DNA from: Clostridia bacterium
GTDB lineage: Bacteria > Bacillota > Clostridia > Christensenellales > QALW01
DNA: 57,127 bases
Assembly: GCA_017516345.1 (NCBI GenBank)
Contig: JAFXDC010000034.1
Location: forward strand, 1 to 57,127
Direction of reading: 5' to 3'
In this document: piece after piece, positions 1-6,486 of the stretch
How the letters are laid out: every line of letters starts with the position of its first letter
How positions within the stretch are numbered: the stretch's first letter is position 1
Translations under genes and position numbers: made by a program
The notes under the pieces: model-generated
The model's input: the letters and a program-made list of their open reading frames with translations, nothing else
What the model was told of the DNA's origin: nothing
Databases searched by the model: none

Positions 1-77
1 AAATCGGCAGAGAAAACAATCCCTCAGCCGCCTTCGGCGTCAGCTCCCTTTACACAAGGGAGCCTTTCTTTATGTTC
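1..77. repeat. Intergenic double-hairpin repeat
   Basis: Two short hairpins lie side by side: an imperfect one around a TTCG loop at about 22-42, and AGCTCCCTT / AAGGGAGCC at about 42-64, followed by a T-rich stretch. The order of a TTCG hairpin and then a CTCCCTT/AAGGGAG hairpin resembles an intergenic repeat I associate with gut Clostridia; that family link is from memory and not verified. It may act as a terminator for a gene left of the window. No coding potential is visible. Confidence 0.5.
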
Positions 78-85
78 ATCTATGT

Positions 86-130
86 CTTGTCAATTTTCCT
101 GACAAGCACTGCTTTTGTGGACATAAAAGC
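86..130. repeat. Two small hairpins leading into the nested array
   Basis: CTTGTCA / TGACAAG (about 86-105) and GCTTTT / AAAAGC (about 111-130) are perfect short inverted repeats. They directly precede the nested array and may be its outermost arms. No gene is seen here. Confidence 0.45.
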
Positions 131-135
131 ATATA

Positions 136-342
136 GTGAAATGTTTTGCTTTTGCAAAACGTGAAATAATGTGCTGCCGCACATTGTGAAATATCTCGCC
201 TTGCTCGATGTGAAATGAAATTTGCCCACGTCCGCGCAAGCGGACATTTCACATTTGCGTCAGCAAATATTTCACCGCAAAGCGATTTCACTTGCCCGAA
301 AGGGCAAATTTCGTTGCGTACCTGCTCTATGGCAGGTACGCA
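136..342. repeat. Nested hairpin array, GTGAAAT/ATTTCAC type (4+4)
   Basis: The heptamer GTGAAAT occurs at 136, 161, 186 and 210. Its reverse complement ATTTCAC occurs at 246, 269 and 285, with a G-U-compatible variant ATTTCGT at 308. The spacers are mostly small hairpins: 143-160 (7-bp stem), 168-185 (7 bp), 193-209 (imperfect), 230-245 (6 bp, GCAA loop), 253-268 (6 bp, GTCA loop), 276-284 (3 bp, AAA loop) and 292-307 (6 bp, GAAA loop). An 11-bp hairpin follows at 315-342. The heptamers can pair in nested order, giving a central stem with side arms. Two loops are GNRA tetraloops, which suggests an RNA role. It lies at the 3' end of the minus-strand gene ending at 359. Confidence 0.8.
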
Positions 343-358
343 GAAGGACCGCTGTTTT

Positions 359-823
359 TTATTCCGCTGTAAGCACGTCTCGGAATATCTCCTCAAACTG
401 CTCAAGAGAGCCGCTTGTGAGCAGATCCTTTTGACAAATGCAGCTCATGTTCATATCTCTTGATGCAAAGATAAACTTAATAGTGTAATGATCTCCGTGA
501 TCCACCACCTCTTTTGCATCCTCTACCGATGCATACCTGCTTACCTCGCCGCACTCCACGGTTATTATCCCGTCCTCGGGCTCAATATATATCCTTGTGG
601 GAATATTATGCTTGCTCGGGAAGATGCAGGTAAGCACCACCGCTAGCTCCAACAACGCAAACAGCCCTATGGGAGCCCACGCTATCGGAAATCCAAATAT
701 AAATGCAATGGGTAACAGCACCACGGTGCAGGTTACGGTCACGGCGATAAAGGAAGCAGTGCTTTCCCTTTTGTGGATTATTTTTTTGCACTCCTTTGAC
801 AGCTCGCCCTTGAATTCTATCAC
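359..823 (-). CDS. Small two-TM membrane protein, YcxB-like
   Basis: Hypothetical 154-residue protein. The GTG start at 823 is chosen because AGGGG at 831-835 sits 7 nt upstream, while the longer reading frame would start at a TTG and run through a probable -10 box (TATGAT) near 849. Residues about 20-65 are two adjacent hydrophobic segments separated by a short turn. The C-terminal half is soluble and rich in beta-type residues with acidic patches. This two-TM plus C-terminal domain plan resembles the YcxB-like family, but I see no diagnostic catalytic motif. Its function is unknown. The nested hairpin array lies directly at its 3' end. Confidence 0.7.
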   Translation of the reverse strand: MIEFKGELSKECKKIIHKRESTASFIAVTVTCTVVLLPIAFIFGFPIAWAPIGLFALLELAVVLTCIFPSKHNIPTRIYIEPEDGIITVECGEVSRYASVEDAKEVVDHGDHYTIKFIFASRDMNMSCICQKDLLTSGSLEQFEEIFRDVLTAE

Positions 824-893
824 ACTATCACCCCTGATTACTTTTATTTTTAATATTTTATCATATGTCCCTCTAAAAATCAATGCCGCAAAT

Positions 894-917
894 AAAAAAA
901 CAGCGGAAGGACCGCTG
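894..917 (-). terminator. Terminator of the amino-acid ABC operon
   Basis: On the minus strand CAGCGG-TCCTT-CCGCTG is followed by seven T residues, just after the stop codon of the ATPase gene. This is a standard intrinsic terminator. Confidence 0.8.
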
Positions 918-925
918 CTTCAGGG

Positions 926-1708
926 CTATTTGTTTTGATTAAACGCCGCCAAAAATTCGCGTAAGCGCTTATTTCCTGCATCAAATATCTCCTGCGGAGT
1001 GCCGCTTGCCGCCACCACACCGGCATCCATAAAGACTATTTTGTCCGAAACGTCCCGGGCAAAATTCATCTCGTGAGTGATTATCACCATGGTCATATCC
1101 CGCGCCGCAAGTCCCTTTATTACCTTTAGCACCTCGCCTGTAAGCTCGGGGTCAAGGGCGCTTGTGGGCTCATCGAAAAAGAGGATGTCGGGGTTGGTCA
1201 TAAGCGCGCGGGCAATGGATACGCGTTGCTGCTGTCCGCCCGAAAGCTGACAGGGATAAAAATCCCTTTTGTCAAGCAGGGAAACAGAGCCAAGAAGCTC
1301 CTCCGCCTTGTCCTCTATGGCCTTAAGACGGCTCTTATATTCATCTCTTGAAAGCTTCTTGGTCTTTACCTCGTGCTTGAGGTTGAGCTTGGGCGCAAGG
1401 GTCAGGTTTTCAAAGGCGGTATATTGCGGGAAAAGATTAAAGGACTGGAACACAAGCCCGAAATTGGCACCGCGCTCCTTGCCCGCCTCCTTGACCGAGG
1501 CGTCAAATCTGCACTCGCCGTCCACCCATATCTGTCCCCCGTCGGGGGTCTCAAGGTTATTTATGCACCTTAGCAGGGTGGTCTTTCCGCTTCCGGAGGA
1601 GCCGATGATACTAAGCACCTCGCCCCTTTCAAGGGAGATATCCACCCCCTTAAGCACCTCCACCTTGCCAAAGCTCTTTTTCATTTGTCTGACTTCAAAA
1701 AACGCCAT
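926..1708 (-). CDS. Polar amino-acid ABC transporter ATP-binding protein
   Basis: 260-residue ATPase of the GlnQ/HisP type that powers uptake of polar amino acids. The Walker A motif GSSGSGKTT is near residue 36, the Q-loop is in the [13 protein letters not shown] stretch, the signature LSGGQQQR follows, Walker B is [14 protein letters not shown], and the switch histidine is in IITHEMNFA. The Q-loop phrase FQ-FNLFP and the ending with a MDAGVV-SGTP-EIFD pattern are typical of the amino-acid family. It is the last gene of an SBP-permease-ATPase operon, 7 nt after the permease. The exact substrate cannot be read from the sequence. Confidence 0.93.
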   Translation of the reverse strand: MAFFEVRQMKKSFGKVEVLKGVDISLERGEVLSIIGSSGSGKTTLLRCINNLETPDGGQIWVDGECRFDASVKEAGKERGANFGLVFQSFNLFPQYTAFENLTLAPKLNLKHEVKTKKLSRDEYKSRLKAIEDKAEELLGSVSLLDKRDFYPCQLSGGQQQRVSIARALMTNPDILFFDEPTSALDPELTGEVLKVIKGLAARDMTMVIITHEMNFARDVSDKIVFMDAGVVAASGTPQEIFDAGNKRLREFLAAFNQNK

Positions 1709-1715
1709 AGCACAC

Positions 1716-2360
1716 CTACACCTTATAATAAGATAGCTTTTTCTCGAAATATCCGAAAAGCAGAGTGAGCAAGCCCACGAATATCAAATAGAACACCGCA
1801 GTGTAAAATATCGGCCAGATAAGTCCGTACGCCGCATATTGCTCGGCCGCCTTAAGCATCTCGGTGATGGCTATGACCCTTGCAAGGGCGGTATCCTTAA
1901 CAAGGGTTATTACCTCGTTGGACATGGGAGGCAGTATCTGCTTGACCACCTGCATAAGCACGACCTTAAAAAATACGTCGCTTTTCTTCATGCCAAGCAC
2001 CTGTCCCGCCTCATACTGCCCCTTGGGGATGCTCTCTATGCCGCCGCGGAATATCTCGGAGAAATAGCACGCGTAATTTATAACGAACGCAAGCACCGCA
2101 GAGGGGAATCTGTCCAGACCCTCCATATTAAAAAGGAGTCCCGGAACGTAAAATACCACGAAGATCTGCAGCATCAGGGGTACGCCGCGCACTATCCACA
2201 CCACGGTCTTGGTGACGTATGCAAGGGGCTTGAATTTTGACATTGACCCAAACGATATCAACAGACCCAAGGGCAACGCAAACACCAGCGTGAGCGCAAA
2301 AAGCAAGCAGGTCCATTTTAAGCCTTCAAGCAGGCTGACTGTAATTTCCCAAAAACCCAT
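1716..2360 (-). CDS. Amino-acid ABC transporter permease
   Basis: 214-residue inner-membrane permease of the HisM/GlnP family. Hydrophobic segments begin at residues about 13, 45, 85 and 175, and the conserved cytoplasmic [21 protein letters not shown] motif that contacts the ATPase is present (the EAA-like loop). It lies between the binding-protein gene and the ATPase gene, and one permease gene suggests a homodimeric channel. A stem-loop in the 121-nt gap upstream may lower its expression relative to the binding protein. Confidence 0.92.
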   Translation of the reverse strand: MGFWEITVSLLEGLKWTCLLFALTLVFALPLGLLISFGSMSKFKPLAYVTKTVVWIVRGVPLMLQIFVVFYVPGLLFNMEGLDRFPSAVLAFVINYACYFSEIFRGGIESIPKGQYEAGQVLGMKKSDVFFKVVLMQVVKQILPPMSNEVITLVKDTALARVIAITEMLKAAEQYAAYGLIWPIFYTAVFYLIFVGLLTLLFGYFEKKLSYYKV

Positions 2361-2385
2361 AAAAAATACCTTTTCAAATTACTGA

Positions 2386-2438
2386 GAAAAGACCGCTCGC
2401 GCTTACGTATAGGAGAATAAGCGGCAAGTGATCTTTTC
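2386..2438 (-). promoter_or_regulatory. Intercistronic stem-loop between SBP and permease
   Basis: GAAAAGA / TCTTTTC (2386-2392 with 2432-2438) encloses CGCTTA / TAAGCG (2400-2405 with 2418-2423). Such stem-loops after the binding-protein gene commonly protect its mRNA or partly terminate, so that binding protein exceeds permease. That role is inferred from position. Confidence 0.55.
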
Positions 2439-2481
2439 CTCAATTAAAACAAATTATATTGATATTTACCTTTTTAAAGCC

Positions 2482-3285
2482 TTAATCGTAGGTCACCTTA
2501 AGAGTGTTCTCAAAGCCGTATTTTTCAGCAAGCTCCATAAGCTTTCCGTTTTCATCAAGCTGCTTGATGGCGGCGTTTACCTTGGCGGTAAGCTCGCTGC
2601 CCTTCTTAAAGCCGATGGCGTAGTACTCAGCCGCAAGCTCGATGCTGTCTACCATTACAAGATCCTGATAGTCACCCTTGCCGCATACGTTCTGAGCAAG
2701 CAGAATATCCACCACCGCGAAATCACTGTTACCCGAGTTGACCTCAAGGAAGGTGTTGATCTGTGCGGCGAATTCGTTGAGCTTTCCGTCTTTGCCAACG
2801 GCGCCCTCTGCATATGCCGCACCCGCGCTGCCCGACTCCACAGCCGCGCTCTTGCCTGCAAGAGCCGCCTCGTCGGTAAACTCGGCAAGTCTGTCCTTCT
2901 TTACAACGATGCACTGCTGATTGAGCATGTAGCTGTAGGAGAAGTCGACCAGATCCTTACGCTCTATTACCTCGCCGTTTATCTTGTCCGAGGAGTTGGC
3001 GGTAAAGCCGTTCCAGATGCAGTCGATCTTGCCCGAATTGAGCTCGGTATACTTCTGCCCCCAGTCGATCTCCTGGAATTCCACCTTCATGCCGATGATC
3101 TTTCCGACCTCCTGTGCAAACTCGGTCTCAAAGCCGGTCCAGTTGCCGTTCTCGTCCTTCTCGTTCATATTGTCAAATATGGTAACGCCGCATACCAGAG
3201 TGTCGTCCTGTGCGCATCCCGAAAACGCAAGCGTCATTCCAACTGCCATAAGCAGTACCAATACTGCAGATATTATCTTTTTCAT
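2482..3285 (-). CDS. Amino-acid ABC transporter substrate-binding lipoprotein
   Basis: 267-residue extracellular solute-binding protein, family 3. The N-terminus has a Lys-Lys start, a hydrophobic core and a lipobox ending at about Cys24 (LAFSGC), so it should be a lipoprotein facing outside. The body shows the family-3 pattern: an opening of the type VCGVTIFDNMNEKDENG, a GFETEFAQEVGKIIG motif, and a DCIWNGFT segment matching the usual D-i-nGmt region. It is first in the operon with the permease and ATPase, behind a near-consensus promoter at 3340-3368. The ligand is probably a polar amino acid or cystine-like compound, not decidable here. Confidence 0.92.
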   Translation of the reverse strand: MKKIISAVLVLLMAVGMTLAFSGCAQDDTLVCGVTIFDNMNEKDENGNWTGFETEFAQEVGKIIGMKVEFQEIDWGQKYTELNSGKIDCIWNGFTANSSDKINGEVIERKDLVDFSYSYMLNQQCIVVKKDRLAEFTDEAALAGKSAAVESGSAGAAYAEGAVGKDGKLNEFAAQINTFLEVNSGNSDFAVVDILLAQNVCGKGDYQDLVMVDSIELAAEYYAIGFKKGSELTAKVNAAIKQLDENGKLMELAEKYGFENTLKVTYD

Positions 3286-3339
3286 GATCCAACCTTCTCT
3301 TTATTATATTTTATCGCTTTACTTTGTTAAAGCACTGAT

Positions 3340-3368
3340 ATATTACCACCATTCTCCATCTTTGTCAA
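3340..3368 (-). promoter_or_regulatory. Promoter of the amino-acid ABC operon
   Basis: TTGACA (3363-3368) and TAATAT (3340-3345) on the minus strand with a 17-bp spacer, about 50 nt before the start codon of the binding protein. Confidence 0.8.
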
Positions 3369-3516
3369 CCGCTTTATCAATATATTTTTCCGCATAGCCG
3401 CACATCACCGCTACGTAGTGCATATCAATTCGCAAGAAATCGTTCCATCTAAATAAGGCAAGGAAGTGAATGGTCGGTTTTCGGTTTAAAGTAAGCTACA
3501 CGTAAATCTTTTTTAC

Positions 3517-3565
3517 AAAAAAAGACCGCGAAAATTCATCAAAGATGATGACCTTCGCGGTTTTT
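3517..3565 (-). terminator. Terminator of the P-type ATPase gene
   Basis: On the minus strand an inverted repeat with CCGCGAA and TTCGCGG arms (3554-3560 with 3526-3532) is followed by a run of seven T residues. It starts about 15 nt after the stop codon at 3580. The stretch from 3369 to 3516 shows nothing recognisable. Confidence 0.8.
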
Positions 3566-3579
3566 GAACTGTTTTTGTT

Positions 3580-6222
3580 TTATTTTTTTCTTCTGCCTAT
3601 GAGCTTGACCACCTCAACGATGGGCACGATAAGGAAGGCGATACCCATGGAGATAAGGTACTCTGTAAGGCTTATTGTGGTAAAGCCGAAGGCATTTGCA
3701 AGGAAGGGAATGAAGATCACGGCGGCGGTGGTCACAAGTGAGAAGAGCATGGATGCGTATATCATCTTATTGTGCTTGCCCTTAAGGGTCATTGCCACCA
3801 CGCTTTGATGCTGCGAGCGCATATTAAAGGCATGGAATATCTCGCACATGCTCATGGTCAAGAATGCCATGGTCATGCCGTCGGGAGAATTTGCAATTTC
3901 CCAAGCGCCCGACTCCATGAAGTGTCCCACGAAGTAGGCAGCGATGGTAAGCAGAGCGATGACGGTGCCCTGGTATGCCACACCCACGCCCATGCCTCCT
4001 GCAAAGATGCCGTCGTTGCTCTTACGGGGCGGGCGGCTCATTATGCCGCTTTCGGCGTTCTCCACACCAAGGGCAAGCGCAGGGAATGTATCGGTAACAA
4101 GGTTTATCCACAAAAGGTGCACGGGCTTAAGTATGGTAAAGCCCAGCAGATTAGCGACAAAGATGCTGACCACCTCGGAGAGGTTGGCGCTTAAGAGGAA
4201 CTGTATTGCCTTGCGGATATTGTCGTAGATGCGTCTGCCCTCGCCCACGGCGGTGACTATCGTGGCAAAGTTATCGTCGGCAAGCACCATATCCGCCACG
4301 TTTTTGGTAACGTCGGTGCCCGTAATGCCCATACCTACGCCGATATCGGCACTCTTTATGCTGGGGGCATCGTTTACGCCGTCACCTGTCATGGCAACTA
4401 TCTTGCCCTTTGCCCTCCATGCATTTACTATCCTTACCTTATTCTCGGGCTGAACGCGGGCATAGACCGATATCTGCTCCACCCTTTGCTCAAACTCCTC
4501 ATCCGAGAGCTTATCAAGCTCGGCACCGGTAATGGCGCCCTGACCGCTTGAGAGTATACCGAGCTCCTTGGCGATGGCGACCGCGGTATCCTTATGGTCG
4601 CCGGTTATCATAACTGCGCGCACGCCCGCGCTCTTACATTGCTCTATTGCCGCCTTTACCTCGGGACGGACGGGGTCTATCATGCCCACAAGTCCCACGA
4701 AGGTAAGTCCACTCTCAAGGCTGTCTATGCTTGTATCGGGCATATCGGCACTGTATCTTACCGCAAGGGCAAGCACGCGGAGAGCTCTGTCGGCGTATGC
4801 CTTGTTTTGGCCGAGCACCCTTTGCCTGAGCTCCTCGGTCATGGGAACGGGGGTGCCGTTTTCAAGATAATACTCACAGCACTTAAGCACCTCGTCGGGA
4901 GCGCCCTTGGTGTAGGCAGTAAAGCCATCGGCGGTCTTATGCACGGTGCTCATGCGCTTGCGCACCGAATCAAAGGGGGCCTCGCCCACGCGGGGGGTAT
5001 CACTCTGAAGGGTATTTTTATTGATCCCAAGGCTTAATGCATAATTTACAAGTGCCAGCTCGGTGGGCTCGCCCACAAGCTCGCCGTCATCGGAGAGAGC
5101 AACGTCGGTGCACAGGGACATACCCCTTGCAAGCAGGTCGGTATCAGCGGTGAAGCTATCCACCACGGTCATTTTATTTTGAGTAAGGGTGCCCGTCTTA
5201 TCCGAGCAGATTATCTGCGCACAGCCCAGGGTCTCCACCGCGGTAAGCTTGCGGATGATGGCGTTGCGCTTTGCCATTTTGGTGACCCCCATGCTCAGCA
5301 CGATGGTGACCACGGCGGCAAGTCCCTCGGGGATGGCGGCAACCGCCAGGGAGACCGCTATCATAAAGGTATCAAGGTAAAAGTCCAGCTCAGGAGCTCC
5401 CGTGGTGACAAAGGAGCGAATGATTCCGAAGGCAAATATGAACACGCATATGCCGATAACTATAAAGGACAGTATCTTACTGAGCTGAGAAAGCTTTTTC
5501 TGCAGAGGGGTCTGACCCTCCTGAGCATTTGCGATGGCGCCTGCAATGGCTCCCATCTGGGTATCCATGCCTGTTGCGCATATAACGGCGGTACAACGGC
5601 CGTAAACGCAGGAGGAGCCCATATAGACCATGTTTTTGCGGTCGCCCAGGGTTATCTCTCCGCTTTGAGAGCTCAATGCATCGGCGGTCTTGTTTACCGG
5701 CACAGATTCACCCGTAAGGGCGGATTCCTCCATCTGCAGGGATGCGCACTCTAATATCCTTGCATCGGCAGGTGCGGCATCTCCCGCCTCAAGCAGGATA
5801 ACGTCGCCCACCACCAGCTCGGTGCTCTTAACACGCATAACCTGACCGTCGCGCATAACGCGGCTGGTGGCTGCTGACATGCTTTGAAGAGCCTCTATGG
5901 CCTTCTCCGCCTTACTTTCCTGAAACACGCCAAGCACGGCGTTTATAATTACCACAAGCATTATGATTATAACGTCGGTGGGAAACTCCCCCTCTATGGC
6001 GGCGGTAACTCCGCTTATTATCGCCGCGGCGATAAGTATGAGGATCATGGGGTCGGCAAACTGATCGAGCAGTCTGCGCACAAGGGATTTTTTCTTTGCC
6101 TCATCAAGCTTATTGGGGCCGTTTTTCTCGTAGCGAAGGCTTGCCTCCTGCGGGCTCAAGCCGCTTGGGGTGGAGGAAACGTGCTGCAGCACCTCCTGTG
6201 CTGAATGAAGATAATGTTTCAT
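3580..6222 (-). CDS. P2A-type cation ATPase, probable Mn2+ (or Ca2+) exporter
   Basis: 880-residue P-type ATPase with the full domain order: N-terminal cation-ATPase domain, actuator domain with the TGES loop (LTGESVPV), M4 motif IPEGL, phosphorylation site DKTGT at Asp341, KGAPD in the nucleotide domain, and the TGDGVNDAPS hinge. About ten membrane segments are visible. The family pumps Ca2+ or Mn2+ out of the cytoplasm. The start has a GGAAAG site. The leader is a yybP-ykoY riboswitch with its own promoter and terminator, and that class senses Mn2+, which favours Mn2+ export. Monocistronic by its flanking terminator. Confidence 0.93.
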   Translation of the reverse strand: MKHYLHSAQEVLQHVSSTPSGLSPQEASLRYEKNGPNKLDEAKKKSLVRRLLDQFADPMILILIAAAIISGVTAAIEGEFPTDVIIIMLVVIINAVLGVFQESKAEKAIEALQSMSAATSRVMRDGQVMRVKSTELVVGDVILLEAGDAAPADARILECASLQMEESALTGESVPVNKTADALSSQSGEITLGDRKNMVYMGSSCVYGRCTAVICATGMDTQMGAIAGAIANAQEGQTPLQKKLSQLSKILSFIVIGICVFIFAFGIIRSFVTTGAPELDFYLDTFMIAVSLAVAAIPEGLAAVVTIVLSMGVTKMAKRNAIIRKLTAVETLGCAQIICSDKTGTLTQNKMTVVDSFTADTDLLARGMSLCTDVALSDDGELVGEPTELALVNYALSLGINKNTLQSDTPRVGEAPFDSVRKRMSTVHKTADGFTAYTKGAPDEVLKCCEYYLENGTPVPMTEELRQRVLGQNKAYADRALRVLALAVRYSADMPDTSIDSLESGLTFVGLVGMIDPVRPEVKAAIEQCKSAGVRAVMITGDHKDTAVAIAKELGILSSGQGAITGAELDKLSDEEFEQRVEQISVYARVQPENKVRIVNAWRAKGKIVAMTGDGVNDAPSIKSADIGVGMGITGTDVTKNVADMVLADDNFATIVTAVGEGRRIYDNIRKAIQFLLSANLSEVVSIFVANLLGFTILKPVHLLWINLVTDTFPALALGVENAESGIMSRPPRKSNDGIFAGGMGVGVAYQGTVIALLTIAAYFVGHFMESGAWEIANSPDGMTMAFLTMSMCEIFHAFNMRSQHQSVVAMTLKGKHNKMIYASMLFSLVTTAAVIFIPFLANAFGFTTISLTEYLISMGIAFLIVPIVEVVKLIGRRKK

Positions 6223-6272
6223 TACTTTCCTTTCTCCGATCCTTACCCGATCGGTAAAACGTAAATATTATC

Positions 6273-6315
6273 AAAAAAAGACCTGACAGTATTAAATTAA
6301 ATACTGAAAGGTCTT
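6273..6315 (-). terminator. Riboswitch-controlled terminator
   Basis: On the minus strand AAGACCT and AGGTCTT flank a CAGTATT / AATACTG stem, followed by seven T residues. The first arm overlaps the AAGACCTTT that closes the aptamer, so ligand-bound aptamer and terminator exclude each other. Ligand binding should therefore turn the ATPase on. Confidence 0.8.
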
Positions 6316-6397
6316 GCTACTCTTTGCCCTTAAGAGCCCGAGCGCCAGATGCTTAACGCACCGCGTGTTGACGCATCGGTAAAAGCTACTCCCCTTT
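6307..6397 (-). promoter_or_regulatory. yybP-ykoY manganese riboswitch aptamer
   Basis: Read on the minus strand, the leader opens with AAAGGGGAGTAGC and closes with AGCAAGACCTTTC, the two ends that characterise the yybP-ykoY class; GTCAA and CGCGG elements lie between them. AAAGG pairs with CCTTT to form P1. The class binds Mn2+ and commonly controls P-type ATPases. Its position just before such a gene, and the overlapping terminator, fit an ON switch. Confidence 0.85.
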
Positions 6398-6420
6398 AAA
6401 GGAATTTCTTGACAGATAAA

Positions 6421-6449
6421 ATGATATCACTATGCGGGCAGTTTGTCAA
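6421..6449 (-). promoter_or_regulatory. Promoter of riboswitch and P-type ATPase
   Basis: TTGACA (6444-6449) and TATCAT (6421-6426) on the minus strand with a 17-bp spacer. Transcription would begin near 6414, about 17 nt before the aptamer. Confidence 0.75.
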
Positions 6450-6486
6450 GAAAATACATATAATATCCGAAAAATACCGTATCAGA

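Noticed and set aside
136..342. CRISPR array for the short repeats.
   Set aside because: The heptamers invert halfway, spacers are self-complementary and 9-29 nt, and no cas genes are near.
2428..3330. A 300-residue plus-strand frame over the binding protein.
   Set aside because: The opposite strand encodes a complete family-3 binding protein with lipobox, promoter and ribosome site.
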